Positions 1-10,693 of a DNA stretch of 64,000 nt are shown one piece after another. Numbering within the stretch: position 1 is the first letter of the stretch; each line of letters opens with the position of its first letter. The translations under genes were made by a program, and so were the position numbers. Source of the DNA: Cloeon dipterum (lineage: Eukaryota > Arthropoda > Insecta > Ephemeroptera > Baetidae); NCBI RefSeq assembly GCF_949628265.1, contig NC_088790.1:14822545-14886544 (forward strand), given 5' to 3'. Below the pieces are notes generated by a model that did not search any database, was not told where the DNA came from, and was given only the letters and a program-made list of their open reading frames with translations.

Positions 1-3000
1 TTCAGCGTGCACCAGGCTTGGCTTGAACTCAAAAGAGCCAACTTCTACTGAGTCACCATCGACATTCAACGCCCGAACCTGGATTGTCAGAGGCTCACGC
101 AGATCTGGACAAATTTACATAGTTACAAAAGTAAGAGGGTACTAACAGAAAGACATTGGGTAATTATAATTACAAGGGATCTGTGGCATAAATATTTGAA
201 AGAAATATTTGATAAGAAAGGGTGATCAGTGGGCCATTTAATGATATATTAAACTTAAATTTTTTGAGAGTTATGTTCTGGGTTTGAAAATTATTAATGG
301 TTAACCATAGAACAAAACACCTAAATATTAACTGAAAGGTGAAATTTACTTTTTAAAATGTCATTTTTATAACTGTAAAAATTGAAACTTATATTAAGTC
401 TTCATTAATTATCAACATATCTCTTAGTGGGTAAAATATTAATTTTCAGCTCAAACGTACCTATGTCTTTTATGCTGTAGTTTGTCACAAGAGGCCCAAC
501 ATTGTGAGGTCCAAAAATAACTGTCCCGTTCCTCCATGCAGAAATATTGTAGGAACGTGGCTCAATCCTGTTTTTCTTAGATCTGGCCCAGCGAAATTTG
601 ATGGCAGATTTGAGGACTTGCACAATTTTGATTTCCAGGGTTGCTTGGGTTGTGTTGATGACTTCTGGCATCATGACTGATTGACAGTTAAAAGTGCCGC
701 CGTCCCCAAGGGGCCATCCATGTTTGGTGCCGCTAATGACGCACACCTTGTATAAAACACCTGAGGTTAGCCCTGAGAAAAAATTGTCTTGAGAATATTC
801 AATTCAGCTATTTCAGAACTAACCTGTGATTGTGGCGTTGTTAACGTCAGTTGGGGTGTCCTTTTCTTTGAACTCATGGGAACCAGCTACCCTGTAGAGA
901 ACCTTTTGGCCGATGACTTTGTTCAGCGTCTCTTGGGACTTGGGTTTTTTCCAGAACACCGTGACTGAGGTTGGACTGTTTGCCTGTACCAAAGTTACCT
1001 GAGGCAAAATCGAGGATCGGCCGCCAGCCGTCCTGCAGGTAACTATTTCGCTGATGTTGGATGCTCCCCCAATGGTGAATCCGATCAAGAAAAATGAGTA
1101 GTTTGTCAACGGCTTCAGCTCCTCCACAATGTGGCTCTTAGCGGTGACAGTAACCTCATTGATTGAAAATAACCGGGCTGAAAAATGACAAATAAATAAA
1201 TATAGGCAATTGAATTCAATGTGCATGATTCTTATATATAAAAATTACTATTATTTAAATTTGGAAAATCAATCTTTTCCTGTTTTATATGCAAGTCAAA
1301 AATCAAAATTGCAACTAAAATATTTGAATGAATATCCAGGTCAAAAAATGTAACTTAAAACTTATCAAAAATAAAAATATATATTTTTTGTATAAAAATT
1401 GTAACATTTTTAAGCAAACGATTTTAAGCGAATTTTAGGTTTTGAGTTGAGTTCAAGGACAGTTTGGTGATTTTAGTTTGGCTAAATTACCGCTAAATTC
1501 TTCTTTCGAATTAAAAAAAGTCAATATTCTTGTCATAAAATATAAAATTGATCAAGAATTAAAACTAAAGAGTAAAAATGAGCATGGTTTTACAGTGTCT
1601 TATCAATTATTGCGCACATACCTGTTTCATAATAATAAAGAGAATATGCTAAAATATTTATAGCTGATGCGTTCCATGAAAAATCAATAGAAGAGGTAGT
1701 AACGTAGCCACATTTTAAATCTGTCGGCGGATCAATGGCAACATCCTTAACGCCCGGCTCTTCAACGAGCCTGAAAGCGGCCCACGCCTCGCCAGCATCG
1801 TTCCATCCGCGGCACTGCCAAGGCAATTCGCCAACGATTAACTAAAAAGATTTCCAAACAGCGTTCTTACCTGATAAATGCCAGCATCGCCAATGAGCGA
1901 GTTTCTTATGATTAGGTGCCAGCCATCCTGCACAACGCGCTCGTTGGTATCCACAAGAGTTCCATTCTTGTACCAGCTGATTTTTGGCGTAGGAACTCCC
2001 GCCATGTCGCATTTGAAGATGATTGGAGTTCCGACGATGCGATTTACACTCTTAGATGTTCTCTTGATTATCGGTGGAACCTGCACCGACACATTGTATC
2101 TCTGCAATGATTGGAAAAAATTATTATATTTCCATTTCTAAACACATTGTGAAAAGCTAAGAGAATCAATGCTAGCCACTACAAACTGAAATATATAAAT
2201 ATATTTATATTGAAACGACTTGAAAAAATTTCCAAATTTTTCCCAATTGAGGTAAACTGGGATTCCGGTTTCAAATCGTTTCAAAAATTACTGTGAAACA
2301 ATCCCATCATATAAAAAGAGATTATTACTGTCTATTGTCCACCCTTTTGCGAAACCCTACAATCACATTCATCACTTACAATCAAGGCATGGTGCTCCTT
2401 GTTCTCAGAGTCAACGTTTGTCGCTTCGCATGTGTAAACATCTGAGTCCCGCTCCATGCTGTTGGGAATCGCGAGAACATTGCTGCCCAAGCGACTTTGC
2501 CTCTCAAAAGATTTCTTCTTGCTTCCAGATAGCGAGCTCCACCGCAACAAGGGCACCGGGTATCCTGAAGCCTCGCACTCAAGGGACAGAGTTTCGTTTG
2601 CCTGCACCTTGATGTCCACTGTCTCAGGCTCCGACAGCATTCGCGCCGGTCGGAAGCGTTGTGACGCTGGCACCACCTCCAGGTAGGCGCCCTCACTGGC
2701 GATCCTGACTTTCTTGTTGCTGGCGATGCAATGGTAAACGCCGGCATCGCTCTCTTGAACCTCATCAATCAGCAGAACTCCCGAGCGTAACACAGAGTAT
2801 CTTCTGAATAAAAGTTCATTTGAAAAATTGTATGTTAGAAATAAGTTTGTTGCATTACCTTTCATGGTTAGGTAGGGTTTTATTGTCCCTCCTCCAAAAA
2901 ATGTTAGGGGTTGGCACCGCTTCAATGTGGCAGCTCAGTCTTGCGGTATCCCCGATTTCCACACTTAAATTCTTTGGAGATTGTGTGAAGCTAGCAGCAA

Positions 3001-6000
3001 AAACTAAAAACAAATTTTAAGGTAGGATTCTTCGACTTCAACTAAACAATTGGTTTTTGAATTGCACAAAAGAAAGCTAATTACCTGCTACTCTGACGGA
3101 AGAGGCCTTGGAAAGGAGAGACAGACCATCGCTGCTTGTCAGCTTGCATTGGTAATTTCCTTCATCTGAATGCCGGGGTGGGTCATGCTCGATCTATCAA
3201 ATTCCAAGAAAATTCGTTAACACGAACACAAACAACAGAAACTTTTTAAATTTTCCCCTGACTTATGATCAAGAAAAACACACTAAGACAAGAGTAATTT
3301 GAAATTTTAGTGGTTTAAAGTAGTTTGAGTTCAATTATGTTATTTCATGATTAAGTAAAATGGAAGATAACATGATCCAGATTTTCCAACCATGTAAATC
3401 TGGGAATTTCATTTTTAAATGTTTCAAAATGAAAAAAGCACTGGACAATATTTTTGTCCTTTTTTAATCCTTTTGCTTTCAAAACAAAATAAGTATTTGA
3501 TTTAGAGCAATTCAAACTTTCAACTAATTTTAACTAAACACATTTCAATCAAGTAATCCCAAATCAATCCAATTTTATATTTATTGCCTACCTCTCTAAA
3601 GGAAAGATATCCGGTGGGATGGATGGAGACCCTGTCACTAAGCACCACAGGTTCTCCATTGACAAGCCAGCTGACCGAGACTGACCCTTCAGAATGGCTG
3701 CCTCCAGGGGCACATGCCAACGCCAGTGGCTTGCCCTTGTAACCGATGACCAACTTAGGAGGTTCCCGAGCGAAACTTAGACCAATGTCATTCTCATCCG
3801 CTGTAAGATTGAGAAATTAGGGATCATTTAAATAAACTACTTTATTAAGCATTCTTTTATAAAGTTCCCAAAGATAGATCTTTTAGATTAAACGAATAAA
3901 TAAAACCACATATAAAAAATATTTATTTATTTTTATTGAGTGTTGTTGGGTTTGAGTTTGACAGTGGTGTTTTAATCAGAACAGTTTTCCCAGAAAGTGA
4001 GAGAAACCAGGACAACCGAAGATAAGCGCAGAATGTGCTAATTATCAGCTTTTTACAGTACCCTGATGGCGTGCAGTGTGTCTTGCACATTTTCTGGGTG
4101 GCATTTAACTTGGGAAATACAACGATGAGCATATATGTTACATCTAACGGATAGACAATCTGCTACTAAGCCTCTAGGGCCAACTTTAACGCCAAAGTTC
4201 GATTTCTAACGTTTTCTAATGACATTATTTTCTGACTGGTTTGATAGGCACAAAAATCAAGTTGGGAATTTAAGACGATCCACCAAGTTTTTCTATATGC
4301 GTCTTATTTACTTAGAAACACCAAATTAATAAACATATTTTTTTGTAATTTTGAGCCATAATTTATATCATCTAGATTCAAAGTGATTTTTTATTGCGGA
4401 TCAGCAGAGCAACTAATCATCTAACTCATTTTTTTGAGCAAAAAACCATCGGGATAACTTCAAAACACCAGAAAACACATAACAGTGCAACAAAGGTTAT
4501 TTTTGAAGGATTTTATTTCGTAGTTTGTCCTTAACTTAATTTTTTACCAGTCCATTCGAAAAACATGTATCAATGTATCGTCAGGATTGATCTAATTGTT
4601 AAAATCAATTTAAATTCACAAGCGAAAATATAACTAACAGCTCTTTTATATGAAGATTAAATAATTGCTACTACCTAAAGCACTGTTGGCTCGCATTGTT
4701 AAGGCATTCTCAGGAGTGTCAAAGCAATGGGAGGTATTTGAGCAGTTCGGAGATCTAATACTGGCTACCCAATGTCAGAGATGGCAAAAAGTGGTTAGTT
4801 TAGTGACTCGATGAAATGCTCAAATTGCTCAACGGGCTGGGAGGCGCACCGCGGCGCCGACTCACTACTTGCTGGTTTGCACCTTTCCAGCATGCGTGAT
4901 TCGGCTTCACGGGACGAATGTCTAGCGTTTCAATACAGTCCTCGGTGCGGAGGCAAGTGGCCCTTGAGTGGGCTGGGTCCCTGTGCGGCCTGGTGCGCCC
5001 ATGTTATCCGTTCGCGGTGTTATTGGGACCCGGGTTTCAGCATTCGTGCTAGTGCGGTGCGCGCCCTTTCCGGTCCTCGCACAAGGATAAAAAGAGCAAA
5101 AAAATAAAAAAAAAATAAAGGAGAGAGAATGGTCTGGAAGCGTCTTAATCGGTTCCCATCAGAAAACGTTCAAATAAACGTTTGTTTAAATTTTCTTTTG
5201 AGCAAAACGCAATGAAATTTAAAAAAATCCATTTCTCATTTTCCAAAACTTTGTTTTCAATCCGACCTGAAAAAATTCAACCGTAGGGGCCGGAAGTATG
5301 AATCACAATTCATACTAAATAGCAGAACAATTCAATTTGAAATCGAGAACAGGCGAAAAGAGCAGTCCCCCCTAAAACGAAAAGTTTCTGCTACACAGCA
5401 CTCGGTTTTGCGCTGTTCGCCGCGATAGTGAGCCACGTGCGTCAATCAAAACAAGCCAGGGCGTAGTAGGGACGAACGCGCAGGCCCTACTACCCCGTGT
5501 GGCGATCGATGAACCGCAAATCGTTACTCGCTACTAAACAAAACCGCCCCCCGCACGCCCCCGGCCCCAAAATGGTCGGCCCGCCAAGAAAATGATATCC
5601 CAAAACACGTCCTGCCGACTGACACAACCCAATCCTCGACTCGGCGCCGAAAATTCCCTGAACGCAACGGGGGCGTGGCCGCCATTCAGCTTATGCAACC
5701 CACCAAACCAGCCCCCGCTCGCCTAACGCCGGATAAACGCGTGCTCCGCCAAATTGCGCAGCCACGAAAACGTCCGCCGCGGGCAGCAAAGGCCGCACAA
5801 AAAGCTCTTTCCTCATTGCACTGCTTTCCGCTTTCCTCATTCGGCCGGCATTTTTCTGCGCAAAACGAGGCCCGAAAAAGCGTATAAAAGATCCAATCCC
5901 TGAGCCGGATAGGAAAAAGTGCAACCAAAACGGACGCCACGCGAATTATTTTGCTTTTCGACTTTGCTCCGAGGACGAGGACGCGCCAAGCAATGTCACG

Positions 6001-9000
6001 TTGCTTCTCGCGCTCACCAAAAATCGATGCAAAAGCCGGATTCTTCGTTCTACAGGCAAAACATGCTGTGCACACGACAATGAGGCCGGAATGAAACAAA
6101 TTAAATTGAATACAGAGTAGCATAAAAAATTAGACTAGATTCGATCGAAGGCAGGCCTCACAACTCAAAAAGAAAGTGCCTACGTGCGAAATCAGAAAAT
6201 AAACTTTAGCCATTTCTTAAAAATAATGGCAGCAGAGAGAGCAGTTAAAAGTCATGATCCGAAGAGCCGACTCTAGCATTGATTCGAAATGCAGACCTGC
6301 TCTTGTCCGCGAGCAATTTCAGCCTGATGACAAAACGCCGTTGAGCGTGTGCAAAAAATCGAGTGCGGTTTATTCAATCCGAGCCTGGAGTCGCGTGAAA
6401 AATCGGAAACAAGAGCACGGGGAGCGTGCTGTCGTCGAGTCGTCGAGACTTTGTTTCCTCCTCTCCTTTGTTTTCCTCCTGTTGCCCGCGACCGGAATTT
6501 ATCTCACCTTTCACGCAACTACTGCTCTTGCATTCAGTTTGAGCGCGCGGGCTTGGATCCGATATTCTATTTCTTTTACTAGTTTCGCTAATGCTAATAC
6601 AACCCTATCTCTTGCAATCGTATTTTAATATTTTGTATGCTGCATGTGAAAATTTTGATGACTTTTGAAAAACTCTAGCTTCATAATCCTGCACTGATAA
6701 TGACACGCGATATCAAGCATTAAATGTTGTCATTAACCACATTACAAATTGGTCTCATTAATTGAAGGTGGTTATTATTATTATATGGATTGAAAAAATT
6801 GAATTGAATTATTGAAAATCCCCTCACATTGTTTCATTTAATTGTGAAAAGATCGAAACCGAGCGCAACCACCACCGTTTGCAACTTTGCATCATCAAGC
6901 TACTCGACTACGTTGCTTTAGCTGATATATAGAAGTGCGTCTTCGGTACGACTGCACCAAAAGTGCGCATCACTTGAATTTTATTTGCATTTTGCCGCAG
7001 TGGTTGCTAAGCATCTGAACCAACAGTTTCAACACTTAAATTCTTTGGAGATTGTGTGAAGCTAGCAGCAAAAACTACACACAAATTTTAAGGTAGGATT
7101 CTTCGACTTCAACTAAACAATTGGTTTTTGAATTGCACAAAAGAAAGCTAATTACCTGCTACTCTGACGGAAGAGGCCTTGGAAAGGAGAGACAGACCAT
7201 CGCTGCTTGTCAGCTTGCATTGGTAATTTCCCTCATCTGAATGTTGGGGTAGGTCATGCTTGATCTATCATATTCCAAGAGAATTCATTAACACCAAAAA
7301 GAAATTTTTAAATTTTACCTTAATTTATGATCAAGAAAATACCCTGAGCCAAGAGTAAATTGAAAGTTTTTAGCGGTTCAAAGTTTTCTGAGATTGGTTT
7401 CAATTGTGTTCTTTCATGAATAAGTAAAATGAAACGAAATTTTATTAAAACTTTTCAATCATTTATTTGTGGGAATTTTGTTTTTAAATATTTCAAAATG
7501 TAATGTGCAAATAATACGATTCCAGTAAAAATAGCACAGGACAATATTTTCGTCTTTTTTCACCTTTTTTTAGTCCATGCTTTCTAAACAAAATAAATAT
7601 TCGATTTAGAGCACTTTAAAATTAAATTTTTTACTTCAAATACATTTCAATCAAGCAATCACAAATCAATCCAATTTTGTATTTATTGCAACCTACCTCT
7701 TTGAAGGAAAGAGATCCGGTGGGCTGGACCGAGACCCTGTCACTGAGCACCACGGGTTCTCCATTGACCAGCCAGCTGACCGAGACTGACCCTTCAGAAT
7801 GGCTGCCTCCAGGGGCACATGCCAACACCAGTGGCTTGCCCTTGTAGCCGATGACAAACTTGGGAGGCTCCCGAGCGAAACTTAAACCGATGTCATTCTC
7901 ATTCGCTGTAAGAAGATTGAAAATTTTGGGATTTTTGTCACAGCTCACAGCATCATATTTTCGATTAAACGAATAAAATAAATCAAAGCATCTGATCCAA
8001 TTGTAAAGCCAGTACGACGGCCCAATTTCCAAACATTCAAGCTACACACTTTAATTTTTCCGTGCGGTCGCCGCGCTATTTTGCGCATAGACGACTTTCC
8101 GCGGCAGGCAGCACAATATTCACGTGCTCTCGATCAAGGTCACGGCCGGTGCGACCGAAAAAGAGAGTTGTCAAAAATCATTTGCCGCTGCTCTGCGACC
8201 AACCAGCCGAGCGGCAGCGCCAAGGGATTGTCCGTCCGCGAAACCGGTCACTTTGCCAACAGCTCTGCTCCTCTGCTCCACGCCGAGATGCACATCCGAT
8301 TCGAAAACTTGCACGCCTTCCCTGCCCGTTTGCCGCACACACGCGCGCGCTCTGGCCCGGCCAGGCAGATTCGCCGCGTCTAATATTATTTTTGCGGCAG
8401 TTAGAAACGCTCTCAAGGTCGTCGGATAAAAGAAGCTCATTGCGGGCCGGATTCGAGACTCGCACATCTCGCAAGATTCAACCAATACAATTACAGCCTT
8501 TGACAAGAACAGAAAATTTAAATTATCTCAAAAAAGTCTCACTGCAAAATTCAATCATCACGCACGCATTTTCCAACGTCCGAAGATATTATTTAATCCC
8601 TGGGAAAAACCGAACGGGTAATACATTCATGTTAATTGATTCGTCCATTCATTCGTGTGCGGGGTGCCACGAGCAGAGCCACGACAAGACAAGAAACCCA
8701 TTCCGATCGGGCCACGGGCAGCAGAATTTCCGTCAGCCCGTCAAAATCTGGTTTCGCGTGCAAAAATAAAAGACGGACGGCCGCATGAATAGGCCGCCGA
8801 GCAGGAGAAGAATCGCAGCCCGTGCGGTGTGCGTTCGCGGGACAAACAATGCGCGAGGGAGCGCATTACGCTCGCTCCATTATCCCATCTTCTGCCAAAT
8901 ATTTTGCACGTGTTTTGCTCCTCGGCTGCTGGCTCTTTTGGTGGTTTGCTTTTATTTCGGGCGAGGGGAGGCGGGAGTGGGGGCCAAGGCCTAGAAAAGG

Positions 9001-9773
9001 TTCGCTTCTAGCCTCCCTCCGCGGGCCTCCCGCCAGCCTGCCTGCCAGCCGTAGGTCCAACCTGACAAACTGGTGGCCAAGGGCCGGGCCGCCGCCGCCC
9101 GCCCCTCAAAGGGCAGCCCGCGGACTCGGCAAAAGGCCGCCGCGCATTCCTCGCTCGCGCCCCGAGTCCTTGACCTTGCGCGGCCGCTCCTAGATTCGCG
9201 TGCCACCGGCCGCCCGCGGAGGCTCCGCAGGACGAGATGAGCCAGCCGGCGAACACCCCGAGAACGGGCGGGCGCGCCGCCCCCGCACGCGCAATATCAC
9301 AAGGGGGTCGACGCCCTCCACGCCCCTGACCGACTTGCGCCCGGCCGAACCCGCCCGGCCGACGCCTTCGGCCACCTCCGACCCGAGGGGCGGCTCTCTC
9401 GCCAAAATATCGCGCACACACAAACACACACCAAATTGCGGCGCAAATTCCGCGCTCGCGCGCCGCTACCGGCCGCCGACGCGCGCCCACGGCCCCTCGC
9501 GCAAAGGTCCCGACCCTGGACCTCCTGACTCCGGCACCACCATACTCTTGACCCCGAACATGCCACCCTGTCCCTGCCCTGACCGAAACACCACGCACTC
9601 GCTCCTCCGACAGCCGACCCACCGCCCGTCAGGCAGTCCCTCCGTCGCCCTTCCGACAAACACGCCCGTCGCGCCCGGACCCACAAGGCCCAGCAAGGCC
9701 CACACTTACCTCGGGCGAAGCCTAGTGTTGCTATTGTACACAAAAGGCAGTGGAGTAGCGTTCGAGAAGCCAT
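1..9773 (-). CDS. Protogenin/DCC-type Ig-FN3 receptor, copy A (partial, 3' part beyond window)
   Basis: Exons seen (high to low): 9710-9773 (ATG at 9773, signal peptide MASRTLLHCLLCTIATLGFA), 3592-3800 and 3085-3193 (Ig1), 2859-3003, 2380-2803 (Ig2-Ig3), 1871-2101 and 1622-1814 (Ig4 and start of FN3-1), 824-1177, 461-772, and 1-104, which runs off the edge. All junctions are GT/AG and phases agree. Each Ig domain keeps its Cys pair (for example LACAPGG and YQCKL in Ig1). By comparison with copy B the full protein should have four Ig domains, five FN3 domains, one membrane span and a cytoplasmic tail, as in protogenin/IGDCC4. Those relatives are neural or developmental adhesion receptors, so this role is inferred from family. 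Oddities are an extra Ig1 cassette in intron 1 (7007-7905) and an extra 56-nt intron in Ig4. No frameshift or stop is seen, so it looks functional. The family call is firm to Ig/FN3 and less so to the protogenin subgroup. Confidence 0.82.
1815..1870 (-). other. 56-nt intron unique to copy A, inside the Ig4 exon
   Basis: Copy B encodes Ig4 and the first half of FN3-1 in one 424-nt exon (20932-21355). Copy A splits the same 424 nt as 231 + 193. On the minus strand the break reads TATCAG, then GTAAGA to TTGGCAG, then TGCCGCGG, in phase 0, directly before the second Ig4 cysteine codon. Reading through the segment would meet a TAG, so splicing is required for an intact protein. Every other exon boundary compared between the paralogs is shared, so this is a lineage-specific intron gain in A or loss in B. 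Confidence 0.85.
3801..5269. other. Intron 1 of copy A outside the palindrome
   Basis: AT-rich intron sequence between the resident Ig1 exon and the outer edge of the left arm. Apart from the candidate retroposon at 4680-5122 I see no exon, RNA gene or clear regulatory site. The stretch 3801-3905 resembles the distal edge of the inserted cassette (7906-7986), which marks the end of the duplicated unit. Confidence 0.5.
4680..5122 (+). mobile_element. Candidate retroposed insertion with A-rich tail
   Basis: A GC-rich block lies in the otherwise AT-rich intron 1 of copy A and ends in an A-rich tail of about 25 bases at 5096-5122. No counterpart is seen in intron 1 of copy B. A 98-codon open frame (4811-5104) runs through it but matches nothing I recognise. 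Composition plus the oligo-A end suggests a LINE or SINE 3' fragment inserted in the plus orientation. No target-site duplication or internal Pol III boxes could be defined. Confidence 0.3.
7007..7905 (-). other. Duplicated Ig1 exon cassette of copy A, ending in a possible alternative terminal exon
   Basis: Three exon-like blocks sit in intron 1 of copy A. 7697-7905 (209 nt) and 7156-7264 (109 nt) encode a complete Ig1 with intact splice sites, a phase 1-0-1 frame and both Cys. It differs from the resident Ig1 (3592-3800, 3085-3193) at about 7 of 70 and 3 of 36 residues. The third block, starting at 7074, copies only the start of the next exon (FAASFTQSPKNLSV). It then runs into arm sequence, reaches an in-frame TAG at 7009-7007, and has AATAAA on the minus strand at 6985-6980. 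The phase-symmetric Ig1 unit could be used in tandem with the resident Ig1, as an alternative to it, or with the truncated exon to make a 149-residue secreted protein. Which is used cannot be told from sequence. Confidence 0.7.
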
Positions 9774-9783
9774 AAATACGAAG

Positions 9784-9834
9784 TCATAGGGACGCACTGT
9801 AAACAGTGTAAACACTTGCCACTCTCGCCGCCAT
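9784..9834 (-). promoter_or_regulatory. Upstream ORF in copy A leader (16 codons)
   Basis: Minus-strand ATG at 9834 opens a 16-codon frame that stops at TGA (9786-9784), 10 nt before the signal-peptide ATG at 9773. The same uORF is in copy B because the arms are identical here. It would be expected to dampen or gate translation if the transcript starts upstream. Confidence 0.5.
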
Positions 9835-9963
9835 ACGGCTTTGTGATTAGTTCGCGCACACGCCCACCTCAAGGCGCTGCGCTCGATCAACCCCTCCCCG
9901 TCGATTATTGCCTCAGCGCGCAAACCCCCCGCGAGTCGCGAAATTTGTGAAAGCTTCGCTTCT

Positions 9964-10652
9964 GGCCCAGTAGAGTTGTTGAATGCTTTTTTATTTTGAT
10001 ATTGCTTGTTTGTTGTTTTAAATGATATGATATTATTCCTTTTGGCCGCTAGGTGATGTTATGCTGGATACGCCAAACTAGCTGAATTCTGATCAAATTA
10101 CACTACATTCCGTATAATGAAATAGTAGATAATAATTTTATAATTTTTGTTCATTTTAAACATAATTCAAATATAATTTATCTATGCCAGTGGGTGATGT
10201 CACAACATGAATCCTCCGTAGTCAATAATTATACAAATTCACACCTACAGCATGAAAATTAATTGAAAAACTAAATTAAAACCCATACAATCGCAGAAGC
10301 CAGAGAAAATACGTAAATTTTCCTATTATTTTAATCATTTACCGCTATAACTAGATGCATAATTTGATTTCAAATCAAATACTTCGTTCAAGTTCATTAA
10401 ACAACACCTTGATCATGATCTATTGAATTAAAATATTGAGCATCGTTTCACCTTGAAATATTTTGAATATTTCATATTTATTTGTAGCGGTTGCAGCAGT
10501 AACAAAATCTGTGATAATATTTTATTGAAAATAGTAGATTTTCATGGAATATATGAAGAAAGGTTATCAGCATGAAAAAAATGACTGAAAATGGGATGGA
10601 TATTTGATGCAATAAATATAAACAGACTTTGGAGAAGTTAGACAAAAACTTA
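9964..10652. other. Gap between copy A leader and the 3' end of eIF3L
   Basis: Unique AT-rich sequence just outside the left arm. It must hold the upstream promoter of copy A. An A/T-rich stretch readable on the minus strand as AAATAAAAAA lies near 9990 and could serve as a weak TATA-like element. No gene is seen. Confidence 0.4.
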
Positions 10653-10658
10653 ATTTAT
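10653..10658 (-). terminator. eIF3L poly(A) signal
   Basis: AATAAA on the minus strand 36 nt after the eIF3L stop codon. Confidence 0.6.
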
Positions 10659-10693
10659 TAACACTGACACCTAGATTTAAACCAATTGCACAT

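Larger units (their letters stand above)
5270..9963. repeat. Left arm of large inverted repeat
   Basis: This pairs in reverse complement with 13620-17642. From about 8007 to 9963 mirrored coordinates sum to 23585 with only one or two base differences noticed by eye. From about 5270 to 7010 the match to 15590-17642 continues but with more substitutions and small indels. The arm contains the 5' leader, signal-peptide exon and much of intron 1 of copy A, and is interrupted by a 957-bp insertion (7030-7986) carrying the extra Ig1 cassette. The 8780-9720 part is very GC- and CpG-rich (line 9121-9180 is 42 of 60 G+C) against AT-rich flanks. Confidence 0.95.

Noticed and set aside
4811-5107. 98-codon open frame in copy A intron 1
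   Set aside because: No recognisable domain and no splice support; it lies in a probable retroposed fragment.
8062-9923. Long open frames on both strands of the left arm (up to 235 codons), mirrored at 13662-15523
   Set aside because: They arise from GC-rich sequence with few stops, occur in several overlapping frames, have low-complexity Arg/Gly/Pro content and match no domain. Only the signal-peptide segment is supported as coding.
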